Below are positions 35,509-45,267 of a stretch of 64,000 nt of DNA, piece after piece. The first letter of the stretch is position 1, and every line of letters begins with the position of its first letter. The translations under genes were made by a program, and so were the position numbers. A model generated the notes under the pieces. It was not told where the DNA came from. It did not search any database and saw nothing but the letters and a program-made list of their open reading frames with translations. The stretch is from JAAXHF01 sp965242605 (GTDB lineage Bacteria; Desulfobacterota; Binatia; Bin18), in contig CBDESS010000003.1 of NCBI GenBank assembly GCA_965242605.1, positions 1 to 64,000 on the forward strand. The letters run 5' to 3'.

Positions 35509-37958
35509 GCGGTAGCCCGCTGTCCCTCCCGAAGTGGGGTCAGAGGGCAGTCGCTGGCGTGTTTGCCGGCAGCGTGCTCCTGGCCCTGGCGGTCTTGGCC
35601 GGCGTGGGCGTAGTTGTCCTTGATGACTACGGCATAGGGGCGGACGAGCAAGCCCAGCATTATATCGGCCATGCGGCGGTCAACTACATCCTGGGGGACG
35701 GCGAGGTCCTGCTGTCCCTCCATCCTCCCCATAACCGGTTCTATGGTGTCGTCTTCGCGGCACCGCTGGTACTCGTTGAGCGGCTGCTGGGCCTCACCGA
35801 CAGCCGGGCCATCTTCCTGAGCCGCCATCTGCTGACCCACCTCTTCTTTCTGGCCGGTGGCTGCTGCTGTGCCCGGCTGGTGTACCACCTCTTCCACAGC
35901 CGCTGGCTGGCCCTGGTCGCCCTGCTGCTGTTCGTACTCCAGCCCCGGCTTTACGCCCACTCCTTTGTCAACACCAAGGACATCCCCTTCCTGGTGCTGT
36001 TCCTGGGTGCCCTGTTCCTGATTCACCGGGCGTGGCGGCGGGAGAGCCTTGGGGCGTTCGCACTGTGCGGGGTCGGGGTGGGGGTAGCGACCAACCTGCG
36101 CATCATGGGCGTGCTGCTGTTCGCTATGGTGGTGGTCCTGCGGGCGGGCGACCTGGTGGGGGCGGCGGGGCGGGCGGCGCGCTGGCATGTCTTGAGCACT
36201 GGTGGGGTGTTCGTGGTGGCCAGTGTCTTGACGCTGTACGCGGTCTCGCCCTACCTGTGGGGGGACCCCTTGGCGTTGGGCGAGGTCGTGGCAGTCCTCT
36301 CCCGGCATCCCTCTCGCCTTGTGACCCTCTTCCAGGGCGAGTTGGTGCGCTGGCCTGATATTCCCGCGGACTACCTTCCGACCTGGATCGCCATCACCAC
36401 CCCGCCGGGGGTGCTGTTGCTGAGTCTAGTGGGGGCAGTGTCCGTGATGCATCGCAGCCTGCGCTCCCCCGGCACCGTGCTGGGCGACCCCGTCGCCCGC
36501 TTCGGCCTGCTGCTCGTCGCCTGTCTGGTGCTCCCGGTCGTCGCCGTCCTCGTTGTCAACGCCAATCTCTACAACGGCTGGCGTCAGGTCTACTTTCTGT
36601 ACGCCCCGGTGTGTCTGCTGGCGGTGTTCGGGCTGCGCTGGCTGGCGGCGGTCTGTCGCTGGGCTGTGTTGCGGCAGGTCGTGTACGCGCTGGCGGCGGC
36701 GAGCCTGGCCGGGGTGGTCGTCGAGATGCTCTCCCTTCATCCGTATCAGCAGGTCTATTTCAACGCCCTGGTGGACCGGACCACGCCCGACTACCTGGGG
36801 ACCCAGTACACCATGGACTACTCGGGAACCACACAGCGGGAGGGGTTGGACTATCTCCTCCACCGCGATCCTACCTCACCGGGTTCGGTGGAGATAAGCA
36901 GTATGGATCGTCAGGTGCGCCGCAACCGGATCATTTTTCCCGAGGTGGCGCGCCGCCGTCTCGTCCTCGCCGAGGGCGGGGTACCGGCGGGAGACTTTCA
37001 GGTTATCGATCACTATTCATACATACGGCTCGGCCTCGGCGGTCCCCTCTTCGCGCCCCGCCTCTATACCCGCCAGATTTACCACAACACCGTCCTGACA
37101 GTGACGGCCCTCACTCCGGCCCGGGTTGACGCGGCCACCAGGGCCGCCTATCGGGCCGTGGTCCGGGCCGTGACGGGCGGGCCGCCGGTCGGGCGAGCGG
37201 ACTTTGCCCTGTACCTGGATGGCCCGACCCTGATGTGGGTGAAGGCGGCCTGCAGCCCGGCGGACATACGCGGGTTCTTCTCGGCGAGCGTCTTCCCGGT
37301 GGATGTGGCCGACCTGCCCCGGCGGCGTCGGCAGTGGGGCTTTGAGGGGAGGTACTTCGACTTTGGTCGGTATGGCGTCCGGGTGGACGGGCGGTGTCTG
37401 CTCCGGCTGCCCTTGCCGGCCTATCCGATCCGAGCCGTTGAAGCCAGCCAGGTAGCACCTTCCGGGGGTACCGATCTGTGGCGGGTAGCCATCCCCTTGT
37501 CGCCTCCCGGCACCCCCGGGACCGACTTGGTGCGCACGGCCTACCGGGCGGCAGTAGTGGGTCCCTCGGTGGCCCGGTCACACTTTGCCCTCTACTTCAA
37601 TGGGAGTACGTTGACCTACCTGCGGGCCCCGTGTCGCCGGGCGGATACGGTGCCTCGCTTCTTTTTGCACGTCATTCCGCAGGATTGGGCCGTGCTCGCT
37701 CTGGACCGCCGGGCACCGGGCTTTGATGTGCTTGATTTCGAGTTCTGGTGGCACCCCCGCCGTACCCCACAGGTGCAACAGACGGCGTTCTTTGACGGCA
37801 CCTGTCTGGCGTCCATTCGGCTGCCGGCTTACCCCATCGCCGGGCTGCGGGCCGGGCAGGGCCGGGGGGTCAAGCCGGTCTGGGAGGTAGAGGTCCCGGT
37901 AGACACCTGGGCAGAGGAAGCCGGCCAGGAGGAGGCCGGCCCGGAGGAGGCCGAGTGA
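35505..37958 (+). CDS. U15: array GT-C glycosyltransferase, intact, 817 aa
   Basis: The first loop (DEQAQHYIGHAAVNY, LLSLHPPHNRF) is the U5/U7 type joined to a type A tail, another sign of exchange within the core. From here most right-hand units (U15-U18, U20) have VCRWAVLRQ in place of VCPRPGLRP after membrane segment 10. The linker has SSMDRQVRRNR. The C-terminus is extended and acidic (AEEAGQEEAGPEEAE) through repetition of GAGGAGGCC-like codons, which also duplicates the ribosome binding site ahead of U16. Domain 2 carries FNGSTLTYLRAPC and EFWWHPRRTPQ, more diverged than its neighbours. Confidence 0.9.
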   Translation: MSGSPLSLPKWGQRAVAGVFAGSVLLALAVLAGVGVVVLDDYGIGADEQAQHYIGHAAVNYILGDGEVLLSLHPPHNRFYGVVFAAPLVLVERLLGLTDSRAIFLSRHLLTHLFFLAGGCCCARLVYHLFHSRWLALVALLLFVLQPRLYAHSFVNTKDIPFLVLFLGALFLIHRAWRRESLGAFALCGVGVGVATNLRIMGVLLFAMVVVLRAGDLVGAAGRAARWHVLSTGGVFVVASVLTLYAVSPYLWGDPLALGEVVAVLSRHPSRLVTLFQGELVRWPDIPADYLPTWIAITTPPGVLLLSLVGAVSVMHRSLRSPGTVLGDPVARFGLLLVACLVLPVVAVLVVNANLYNGWRQVYFLYAPVCLLAVFGLRWLAAVCRWAVLRQVVYALAAASLAGVVVEMLSLHPYQQVYFNALVDRTTPDYLGTQYTMDYSGTTQREGLDYLLHRDPTSPGSVEISSMDRQVRRNRIIFPEVARRRLVLAEGGVPAGDFQVIDHYSYIRLGLGGPLFAPRLYTRQIYHNTVLTVTALTPARVDAATRAAYRAVVRAVTGGPPVGRADFALYLDGPTLMWVKAACSPADIRGFFSASVFPVDVADLPRRRRQWGFEGRYFDFGRYGVRVDGRCLLRLPLPAYPIRAVEASQVAPSGGTDLWRVAIPLSPPGTPGTDLVRTAYRAAVVGPSVARSHFALYFNGSTLTYLRAPCRRADTVPRFFLHVIPQDWAVLALDRRAPGFDVLDFEFWWHPRRTPQVQQTAFFDGTCLASIRLPAYPIAGLRAGQGRGVKPVWEVEVPVDTWAEEAGQEEAGPEEAE

Positions 37959-40400
37959 GCGGTATCCCGTCCTCCCTCCCGAAGTGGGGCCAGAGAGCAG
38001 TCGCTGGCGTGTTTACCCGCAGTGCGCCCCTGGCCCTGGCGGGCTTGGCCGCCGTGGGCGTGGCTGTCCTCGACGACTATGGCGTAGGAGCAGACGAACA
38101 AATCCTGCGTCACATTGGCCATGCGACGGTCAACTACCTGCTGGGGACCGCCGAGACCCTGCTGCCCTCCATTCTTCCCCCCCTCCGGTTCTACGGCGTC
38201 GTCTTCGAGGTGCCGCTGGTGTTCGTCGAGTGGCTGCTGGGTCTCACCGACAGCCGGGCCATCTATCTGAGCCGCCATCTGCTGACCCACCTCTTTTTTC
38301 TGACTGGCGGCTACTGCTGTGCCCGGCTGGTGTATCATCTCTTCCACAGCCGCCGGCTGGCCCTGGGTGGCCCTGCTGCTGTTCGTGCTCCATCCCCGGC
38401 TCTACGCTCACTCCTTTGTCGACACCAAGGACATCCCCTTCGTAGTCCTGTTCATGCTCGCCCTGGCCCTGATTCACCGGGCTTGGCGGCGGGGAGAGTC
38501 TCGGGGCGTTCGCACTGTGCGGGGTAGGGGTGGGGGTGGCGACCAACCTGCGCATCATGGGCGTGCTGCTGTTCGCTATGGTGGTGGTCCCTGCGGGCGG
38601 GCGACTTGGTGGGGGTGGCGGGGCGGGCGGCACGCCGGCACGTTCTGAGCACTGGTGGGGTGTTCGTGGTGGCCAGTGTCTTGACGCTGTACGCACTCTC
38701 GCCCTATCTGTGGGGTGACCCCGTGGCGTTGGGCGAGGCCGTGGCAGTCCTCTCCCAGCACCCGATTCACGCTGTGACCCTCTTCCAGGGCGAGCCGTTG
38801 CGCTGGCCTGATATTCCTGCGGACTACCTTCCGACCTGGATCGCCATCACTACCCCGCCGGGGGTGCTGCTGCTGGGTCTGGTGGGGGCAGTGTCCGTGA
38901 TGCATCGCGGTTTGATCTCCCCCGGCACCGTGCTGGGCGACCCCGTCGCCCGCTTCGGGCTGTTGCTCGTCGCCTGTCTGGTGCTCCCGGTTGTCGCCGT
39001 CCTCGTCGTTAATGCCAACCTCTACGACGGCTGGCGTCAGGTCTACTTTTCTGTACGCCCCGGTGTGTCTGCTGGCGGTGTTCGGGCTGCGCTGGCTGGC
39101 GGCGGTCTGTCGCTGGGCTGTGTTGCAGCAGGGCGTGTACGTGCTGGCGGCGGTGAGCCTGGCCGGGGGTGGTCGTCGAGATGCTCTCTATTCATCCGTA
39201 TCAGCATATCTATTTCAACGCCCTGGTGGACCGGAGTACGCCCGACTATCTAGGGACCCAGTACATCCTGGACTACTCGGGAACCACGCACCGGGAGGGG
39301 TTGGAACATCTTCTCCACCGCTATCCCACCTCACCGATCCCGGTGGAGATAAGCAGTATGGATCGCCAGGTGCGCCGCAACCGGCTCCTTCTTCCCAAAA
39401 TGGCACGCCGCCGCCTCGTCCTCGCCGAGGGCGAGGTGCCAGCAGGGGACTTTCAGGTGCTCAATCACCGCTCACACTTGCAGCTCGGCCTCGGCGGTCC
39501 CCTCTTCGCGCCCAGTCTCTATACCCGCAAGATTTACCACACCACCGTCCTGACGGTGACGGCCCTCACCCTGGCCCGGGTTGACGGCGGCCACCACGGC
39601 CGCCTATCGGGCCGTGGTTCCGGGCTGTGACGGCTGGGCCGTTGGTCGGTCGGTCGGGCTTTGACCTGTATCTGGAAGGCCAGACCCTGACATGGGCGAA
39701 GGCGGCATGTGGTCCGGCGGACCTGCGCGGGTTCTTCTCGGTGCGGGTCTTCCCGGTAGACATGACCGATCTGCCTCGGCGGCACCGGCAGTGGGGCTTC
39801 GAGGGGAGGTACTTCGACTTTGGCCGGTACGGCGTCCTGGTGGACGGCCAGTGTCTGATCCGACTTCCCTTGCCGGCCTATCCGACCCGGACCATTGAAG
39901 TCAGCCAAGTGGCACCTTCCGGGGGTGCCGCTCTGTGGCGGGTGGCCATCCCTCCGCCGTCTCCCGGTACCCCCGCGACCGACGCCGTGCGCACAGCCTA
40001 CCGGGCGGCGGTGGCGGGCACCCCGGTGGCCCGGTCGCACTTTGCCCTGTACCTCGACGGGACCACGTTGACCTACCTGCGGGGCCCCTGTCGCCGGGCG
40101 GACACGGAACCCGGCTTCTTTCTGCACATCATGCCGTGGGACCGGGATGTGCTCGCTGTGGCCAGCCGGCCCCAAGGCTTTGAGGTGCTTGATTTCACAT
40201 TCCGGGGAGACTCCCGTCGCATCCCGCAGGTACACCAGGCGGCATTCTTCGCCGGCACCTGTCTGGCGTCTATTCGGCTGCCGGTTTACCCCATCGCCGG
40301 GCTGCGGACCGGGCAGGGCCAGAGGGCCGAGCCGGTCTGGGAAGTAGAGGTCCCGGTAGCCGTCCAGGCCGCCTCAGCCGGCCAGGAGGAGGCCGAGTGA
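37955..40400 (+). pseudogene. U16: array GT-C gene broken by seven +1 frameshifts
   Basis: Comparison with intact units shows single-base gains near 38365-38367 (GGG), 38491-38494 (GGGG), 38589-38591 (CCC), 39047-39050 (TTTT), 39165-39169 (GGGGG), 39586 (ACGGCGG for ACGCGG) and 39618-39619 (TT). Translation from the start ends at 38527. All pieces remain recognisable: first loop DEQILRHIGHATVNY (close to U17), linker IPVEISSMDRQVRRN (close to U13), type A tail open from 39627 to the stop at 40400. There are no losses and few stop substitutions, which is unusual for ordinary decay. The overlaps with U15 and U17 are intact. Confidence 0.88.
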
Positions 40401-42829
40401 GCGGTATCCCGCTGTCCCTCCCGAAGTGGGGCCAGAGAGCAGGCGCTGGTGTGTTTGCCCGCAGCACGCTCCTGGCCCTGGCGGGCTTGGCCGGCGTGGG
40501 CATGGTCGTCCTTGACGACTACGGCGTAGGGCTGGACGAGCAAATCCAGCGTCACATCGGCCATGCGACGGTCAACTATGTGCTGGGGACCGCCGAGACC
40601 CTGCTGCCTTCCATTCTTCCCTACCATCGGTTCTACGGCGTCGTCTTTGAAGTGCCGCTGGTGCTCGTTGAGCGGCTGCTGGGCCTCACCGACAGCCGGG
40701 CCATCTACCTGAGCCGTCATCTGCTGACCCACCTCTTCTTTCTGGCCGGTGGCTACTGCTGTGCCCGGCTGGTGTACCACCTCTTCCACAGCCGCTGGCT
40801 GGCCCTGGTGGCCCTGCTGCTGTTCGTGCTCCAGCCCCGGCTCTACGCCCACTCCTTCGTCAACACCAAGGACATCCCCTTCCTGGTGCTGTTCCTGGGT
40901 GCCCTGTTCCTGATTCACCGGGCGTGGCGGCGGGAGAGTCTTGGGGCGTTCGCACTGTGCGGGGTGGGGGTGGGGGTAGCGACCAACCAGCGCATCATGG
41001 GCGTGCTGCTGTTCGTTGTGGTGGTGGTCCTGCGGGCGGGCGACCTGGTAGGGGTGGCGGGGCGGGTGGCACGCTGGCACGTTCTGAGCACTGGTGGGGT
41101 GTTCGTGGTGGCCAGTGTATTGACGCTGTACGCGGTCTCGCCCTATCTGTGGGGCGACCCCTTGGCGTTGGGTGAGGCCGTGGCAGTCTCCTCCCTGTTC
41201 CTGTACATCACCCCGACCCTCTTCCAGGGCGAGTTGGTGCGCTGGCCGGATATTCCCGCACACTACCTTTTGACCTGGATCGCCATTACCACCCCGCCGG
41301 GGGTGCTGCTGCTGGGTCTGGTGGGGGCAGTGTCCGTGATGCATCGCGGCCTGAGCCACTCCGGCGCTGTGCTGTGTGACCCCGTTGCCCGCTTCGGGCT
41401 GCTGCTCGTCGCCTGTCTGGTGCTCCCGGTCGTCGCCATTATCGTCGTCAACGCCAACCTTTACAACGGCTGGCGTCAGGTGTACTTTCTGTACGCCCCG
41501 GTGTGTCTGCTGGCGGTGTTCGGGCTGCGCTGGCTGGCAGCGGTCTGCCGCTGGGCCGTGTTGCGGCAGGGCGTCTACGCGCTGGCGGCGGCGGGCCTGG
41601 CCGGGGTGGTCGTTGAACTGCTGGCCCTCCATCCCCACCAGTTTGTCTATTTCAACGCCCTGGTGGACCGGCGCACGCCCGATTACCTGGGGACCCGGTA
41701 CGAGATGGACCGCTGGAAAACCTCGCACCGGGAGGGGTTGGACTATCTCCTCCACCGCTATCCTGCCTCATCGCTCTCGCTGGAGATGCATGGTCTAGGG
41801 GCCCAAAACCGGCTCATTCTTCCCGAGGCGGTACGCCGCCGCCTCGTCTTCGCCAAGGGCGGGTCACCACCGGGGGACTTTCAGGCGCTCGATCACTACT
41901 TAAACTTGCGGCGCGGCCTCGGCGGTCCCCTCTTCGCGCCCCGCCTCTATACCCGCCGGATGTACCACACCACCCTCCTGACGGTGATGGCCCTTAACCC
42001 GGCCCGGGTGGACGCGGCCACTACAGCCGCCTATCGGGCCGTAGTCCGGGCCGTGACGGGCGGGCCGCCGGTCGGGCGGGCGGGCTTTGCCCTGTATCTG
42101 GAGGGCCGGACTTTGATGTGGGTGAAGGCGGCCTGTGGCCCGGTGGACATGCGCGGGCGGCCCTTCCTGGTGCGGGTCTTTCCGGGGGATGTGGCCGATC
42201 TGCCCCGGCGGCACCGGAATTGGGGCTTTGAGAGTCTGCTCTTTGACCTTGGCCGGTACGGCGTCCGGATAGACGGCCGGTGTCTGATTCGGCTGCCCTT
42301 ACCGGCCTATACGATCCGGGCCATTGAAGTCGGTCAGATGGTACCTTCCACGGGTGCCGATCTGTGGCGGGTGGCTATCCCCCTGTCGCCTCCCGGTGCC
42401 ACCGCGACCGACCTGGTGCGCACGGCCTACCGGGCAGCGGTGGTGGGTGCCCCGGTGGCCCGGTCGTACTTTGCCCTGTACCTCGACGGGACCACGTTGA
42501 CCTACCTGCGGGTGCCGTGTCGTCCGGCGGACACGGCACCCGGCTTCTTTCTGCATGTCATGCCGCGGGACCTAGCCGTGCTCGCCGCGGCCCACCGGTC
42601 GCAGGGTTTTGAGGTGCTTGATTTCGCGTTCCGGCGGCCCCATCGTCGCGCTCCGCAGGTGCGCCAAGCGGCGTTCTTCGACGGCGCATGCCTGGCGTCC
42701 ATTCGGCTGCCGGCCTACCCCATTACCGGGCTGCGGACCGGGCAGGGCCAGGGGACCGGGCGGGTCTGGGAGGTAGAGGTCCCGGTGGAGGCCCAGTCTG
42801 CCTCAGCCGGCCAGGGGGAGGCCGAGTGA
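40397..42829 (+). CDS. U17: array GT-C glycosyltransferase, intact, 810 aa
   Basis: The first loop (DEQIQRHIGHATVNYVLG, ETLLPSILPYHRF) resembles U16 and U1. The second loop is the most unusual of the array: VSSLFLYITPTLFQGE replaces the common SQHPxxxxTLFQGE, losing the His-Pro pair. The linker GLGAQNRLILPEAVRRRLVF is the U6/U8/U10 type but the tail is type A. Domain 1 has VDMRGRPFLVRVFPGD and SLLFDLGRYGVRIDGRC. The gene starts in the U16 stop and overlaps U18 by four bases. Confidence 0.9.
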   Translation: MSGIPLSLPKWGQRAGAGVFARSTLLALAGLAGVGMVVLDDYGVGLDEQIQRHIGHATVNYVLGTAETLLPSILPYHRFYGVVFEVPLVLVERLLGLTDSRAIYLSRHLLTHLFFLAGGYCCARLVYHLFHSRWLALVALLLFVLQPRLYAHSFVNTKDIPFLVLFLGALFLIHRAWRRESLGAFALCGVGVGVATNQRIMGVLLFVVVVVLRAGDLVGVAGRVARWHVLSTGGVFVVASVLTLYAVSPYLWGDPLALGEAVAVSSLFLYITPTLFQGELVRWPDIPAHYLLTWIAITTPPGVLLLGLVGAVSVMHRGLSHSGAVLCDPVARFGLLLVACLVLPVVAIIVVNANLYNGWRQVYFLYAPVCLLAVFGLRWLAAVCRWAVLRQGVYALAAAGLAGVVVELLALHPHQFVYFNALVDRRTPDYLGTRYEMDRWKTSHREGLDYLLHRYPASSLSLEMHGLGAQNRLILPEAVRRRLVFAKGGSPPGDFQALDHYLNLRRGLGGPLFAPRLYTRRMYHTTLLTVMALNPARVDAATTAAYRAVVRAVTGGPPVGRAGFALYLEGRTLMWVKAACGPVDMRGRPFLVRVFPGDVADLPRRHRNWGFESLLFDLGRYGVRIDGRCLIRLPLPAYTIRAIEVGQMVPSTGADLWRVAIPLSPPGATATDLVRTAYRAAVVGAPVARSYFALYLDGTTLTYLRVPCRPADTAPGFFLHVMPRDLAVLAAAHRSQGFEVLDFAFRRPHRRAPQVRQAAFFDGACLASIRLPAYPITGLRTGQGQGTGRVWEVEVPVEAQSASAGQGEAE

Positions 42830-45267
42830 GCGGTATACCGCCGTCCCTCCGCAAGTGGGGCCAGGGAGCAGTCGCTGGCGTGTTTGCCCGCAGTGTGCTC
42901 CTGGCCCTGGTGGTCTGTGCCGGCGTGGGCGTGGCCGTCCTTGACGACTACGGTGTAGGGACGGACGAGCGACCCCTGCACTGGGCCGGCCATGCGGTGG
43001 TCAACTACCTGCTGGGGGACGCCGCCGCGGCCCTGTCGCTCCCCGGCAGTCCCGTTGACCGGTTCTACGGCGTCGTCTTCGAGGTGCCGCTGGTGCTCGT
43101 TGAGCGGCTGCTGGGCCTCACCGACAGCCGGGCCATCTACCTGAGTCGCCATCTGCTGACCCACCTCTTCTTTCTGGCCGGCGGCTGCTGCTGTGCCCGG
43201 CTGGTCTATCACCTCTTCCACAGCCGGTGGCTGGCCCTGGTCGCCCTGCTGCTGTTCGTGCTCCATCCCCGGCTCTACGCCCACTCCTTCGTCAACACCA
43301 AGGATACCCCCTTCCTGGTCCTGTTCATACTGGCCCTGTTGCTGATTCACCGGGCGTGGCGGCGGGAGAGCCTTGGGGCGTTCGTGCTGTGCGGGGTAGG
43401 GGTGGGGCTGGCGACCCACCAGCGCATCATGGGTGTGCTGCTGTTCGTCGTGGTAGTGGTCCTGCGGGCGGGCGACCTGTTCTGGGCATGGAGCCGGGCG
43501 ACGCGCTGGCATGTCCTGAGCAGCGGGGCGGTGTTCGTGGTGGCCAGTGTGTTGACGCTGTACGCGATCTCGCCCTACCTGTGGGGCGACCCCTTGGCGT
43601 TGGGCGAGGCCGTGGCAGTCCTCACCCAGCACCCGGTTCACCTTGAAACTCTCTTTCAGGGTGAGTTGGTGCGCTGGCCGGATATTCCCGCGCACTATCT
43701 TCCGACCTGGCTCGCCCTCACTACCCCGCCGGGGGTGCTGTTGCTGAGTCTGGTGGGGGCGGCGTCCGTGATGCAGCGTGGCCTGAGCTCTTCCGGTGCC
43801 GTGCTGGGCGACCCCGTCATCCGCTTCGGGCTGGTGCTCATCGCCTGTCTGGTGCTCCCGGTCGTCGCCGTCCCCATCGTCAACGCCAACATCTACCAAG
43901 GCTGGCGTCACTTCTACTTTCTGTACGCGCCGCTGTGTCTGCTGGCGGTGTTCGGGCTGCGTTGGCTGGCAGCGGTCTGTCGCTGGGCCGTGTTGCGGAC
44001 CGGCGTGCATGGGCTGGCCGCGGCGGGTCTGGCTGGGCTGGTCGTCGAGATGATTTCCATTCATCCCTATCAGCAGGTCTATTTCAACGGCCTGGTAGAC
44101 CGGCGCACGCCCGAATACCTGGGGACTCAGTACGAGATAGACCGATGGGGAACCGCGCGCCGAGAGGGGCTGGACTATCTCCTCCACCGCTATCCCAGCT
44201 CGCCGATCTCGCTGGAGACAGGTGGTATGGAGACTGGCTATACGCACCCAAACCGGCTCATTCTTCCCAAAGCAGCGCGCCGCCGCCTCGTCCTCGCCGA
44301 GGGCGGGGTGCCGCCTGGGGACTTTCGGATGATCAGTTACCCCCTGTACTTGCGGTGCGGCCTCGGCGGTTCCCTCTTCGCGCCTCGCCTCTATACCCGC
44401 CAGATTTACCACAACACTGTTATGACGGTGACGGCCCTTGACCCGGCCCGGGTGGACGCGGCCACCACGGCCGCCTATCGGGCCGTAGTCCGGGCCGTGA
44501 CGGCCGGGCCGCCGGTCGGGCGAGCCGGCTTTACCCTGTATCTGGAGGGCCAGACTTTAACGGGGGTGAAGGCGGCCTGCGGCACGGCGGACATACGCGG
44601 GCCCTTCTCGCTGCGAGTCTTCCCGGTGGACATGGCCGATCTGCCCCAGCGGTTCTGGAAGTGGGGCTTTGATGGGATGTCCTTCGGCCTTGGCCGGTAC
44701 GGCGTCCAGGTGGACGGCCGGTGTCTGATCCGGCTTTCCTTGCCGGCCTATCCGATCAGGGCTATGGAAGCCAGCCAGGCGGTGCCCGGGGGCGGCGATC
44801 TGTGGCGCATGGCCATTCCCTTGTCACCTCACGGCGCAACCGCGACCGACTTGGTGCGCACGGCCTACCGGGCGACGGTGACGGGTCCCCCGGTGGCCCG
44901 GTCGAACTTTGCTCTCTACCTCGACGGGACCACGCTGACCTACCTGCGGGCACCGTGTCGCCCGGCAGACACGGCACCCCCTTTCTTTCTGCACGTCATG
45001 CCGTGGGACCCGGCCGTGCTCGCCGCGGCCCGCCGGTCGCAGGGCTTTGAGGTGCTCAATTTTGAGTTCTGGCAGGACTCCCGGCGTGCCCTGCGGGTGC
45101 ATCAGACGGCGTTCTTCGCCGGCACCTGTCTGGCGGCCATTCGGCTGCCGGCCTACTCCATCGCCCGGCTGCGGACCGGGCAGTTCACCGATGCTGGCCG
45201 GGTCTGGGGGGCTGAGGTCCCGGTGGACGCCTGGGCAGACGAAGCGGGCAAGGAGGAGGATGAGTGA
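42826..45267 (+). CDS. U18: array GT-C glycosyltransferase, intact, 813 aa
   Basis: The start is GTG 42826; the open frame upstream to 42688 is not used. It is more diverged than central units: MSGIPPSLRKWGQ, loop DERPLHWAGHAVVNY with AAALSLPGSPVDRF (the U8/U10 type), NTKDTPFLVLFILALLL in the core, and GVGLATHQRIM for GVGVATNxRIM. The second loop has LTQHPVHLETLFQGEL. The tail is type A, and its end reads LRTGQFTDAGRVWGAEVPVDAW, a form limited to U18-U20 and closer to the single-copy domain in the GT39 gene at 53276. The C-terminus ADEAGKEEDE is acidic. Confidence 0.9.
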   Translation: MSGIPPSLRKWGQGAVAGVFARSVLLALVVCAGVGVAVLDDYGVGTDERPLHWAGHAVVNYLLGDAAAALSLPGSPVDRFYGVVFEVPLVLVERLLGLTDSRAIYLSRHLLTHLFFLAGGCCCARLVYHLFHSRWLALVALLLFVLHPRLYAHSFVNTKDTPFLVLFILALLLIHRAWRRESLGAFVLCGVGVGLATHQRIMGVLLFVVVVVLRAGDLFWAWSRATRWHVLSSGAVFVVASVLTLYAISPYLWGDPLALGEAVAVLTQHPVHLETLFQGELVRWPDIPAHYLPTWLALTTPPGVLLLSLVGAASVMQRGLSSSGAVLGDPVIRFGLVLIACLVLPVVAVPIVNANIYQGWRHFYFLYAPLCLLAVFGLRWLAAVCRWAVLRTGVHGLAAAGLAGLVVEMISIHPYQQVYFNGLVDRRTPEYLGTQYEIDRWGTARREGLDYLLHRYPSSPISLETGGMETGYTHPNRLILPKAARRRLVLAEGGVPPGDFRMISYPLYLRCGLGGSLFAPRLYTRQIYHNTVMTVTALDPARVDAATTAAYRAVVRAVTAGPPVGRAGFTLYLEGQTLTGVKAACGTADIRGPFSLRVFPVDMADLPQRFWKWGFDGMSFGLGRYGVQVDGRCLIRLSLPAYPIRAMEASQAVPGGGDLWRMAIPLSPHGATATDLVRTAYRATVTGPPVARSNFALYLDGTTLTYLRAPCRPADTAPPFFLHVMPWDPAVLAAARRSQGFEVLNFEFWQDSRRALRVHQTAFFAGTCLAAIRLPAYSIARLRTGQFTDAGRVWGAEVPVDAWADEAGKEEDE

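Noticed and set aside
37955..40400. Programmed ribosomal frameshifting in U16 (and U1, U2)
   Set aside because: The sites differ from unit to unit, lack a common slippery heptamer, and intact neighbours do not have them; seven such events in one gene are not credible.
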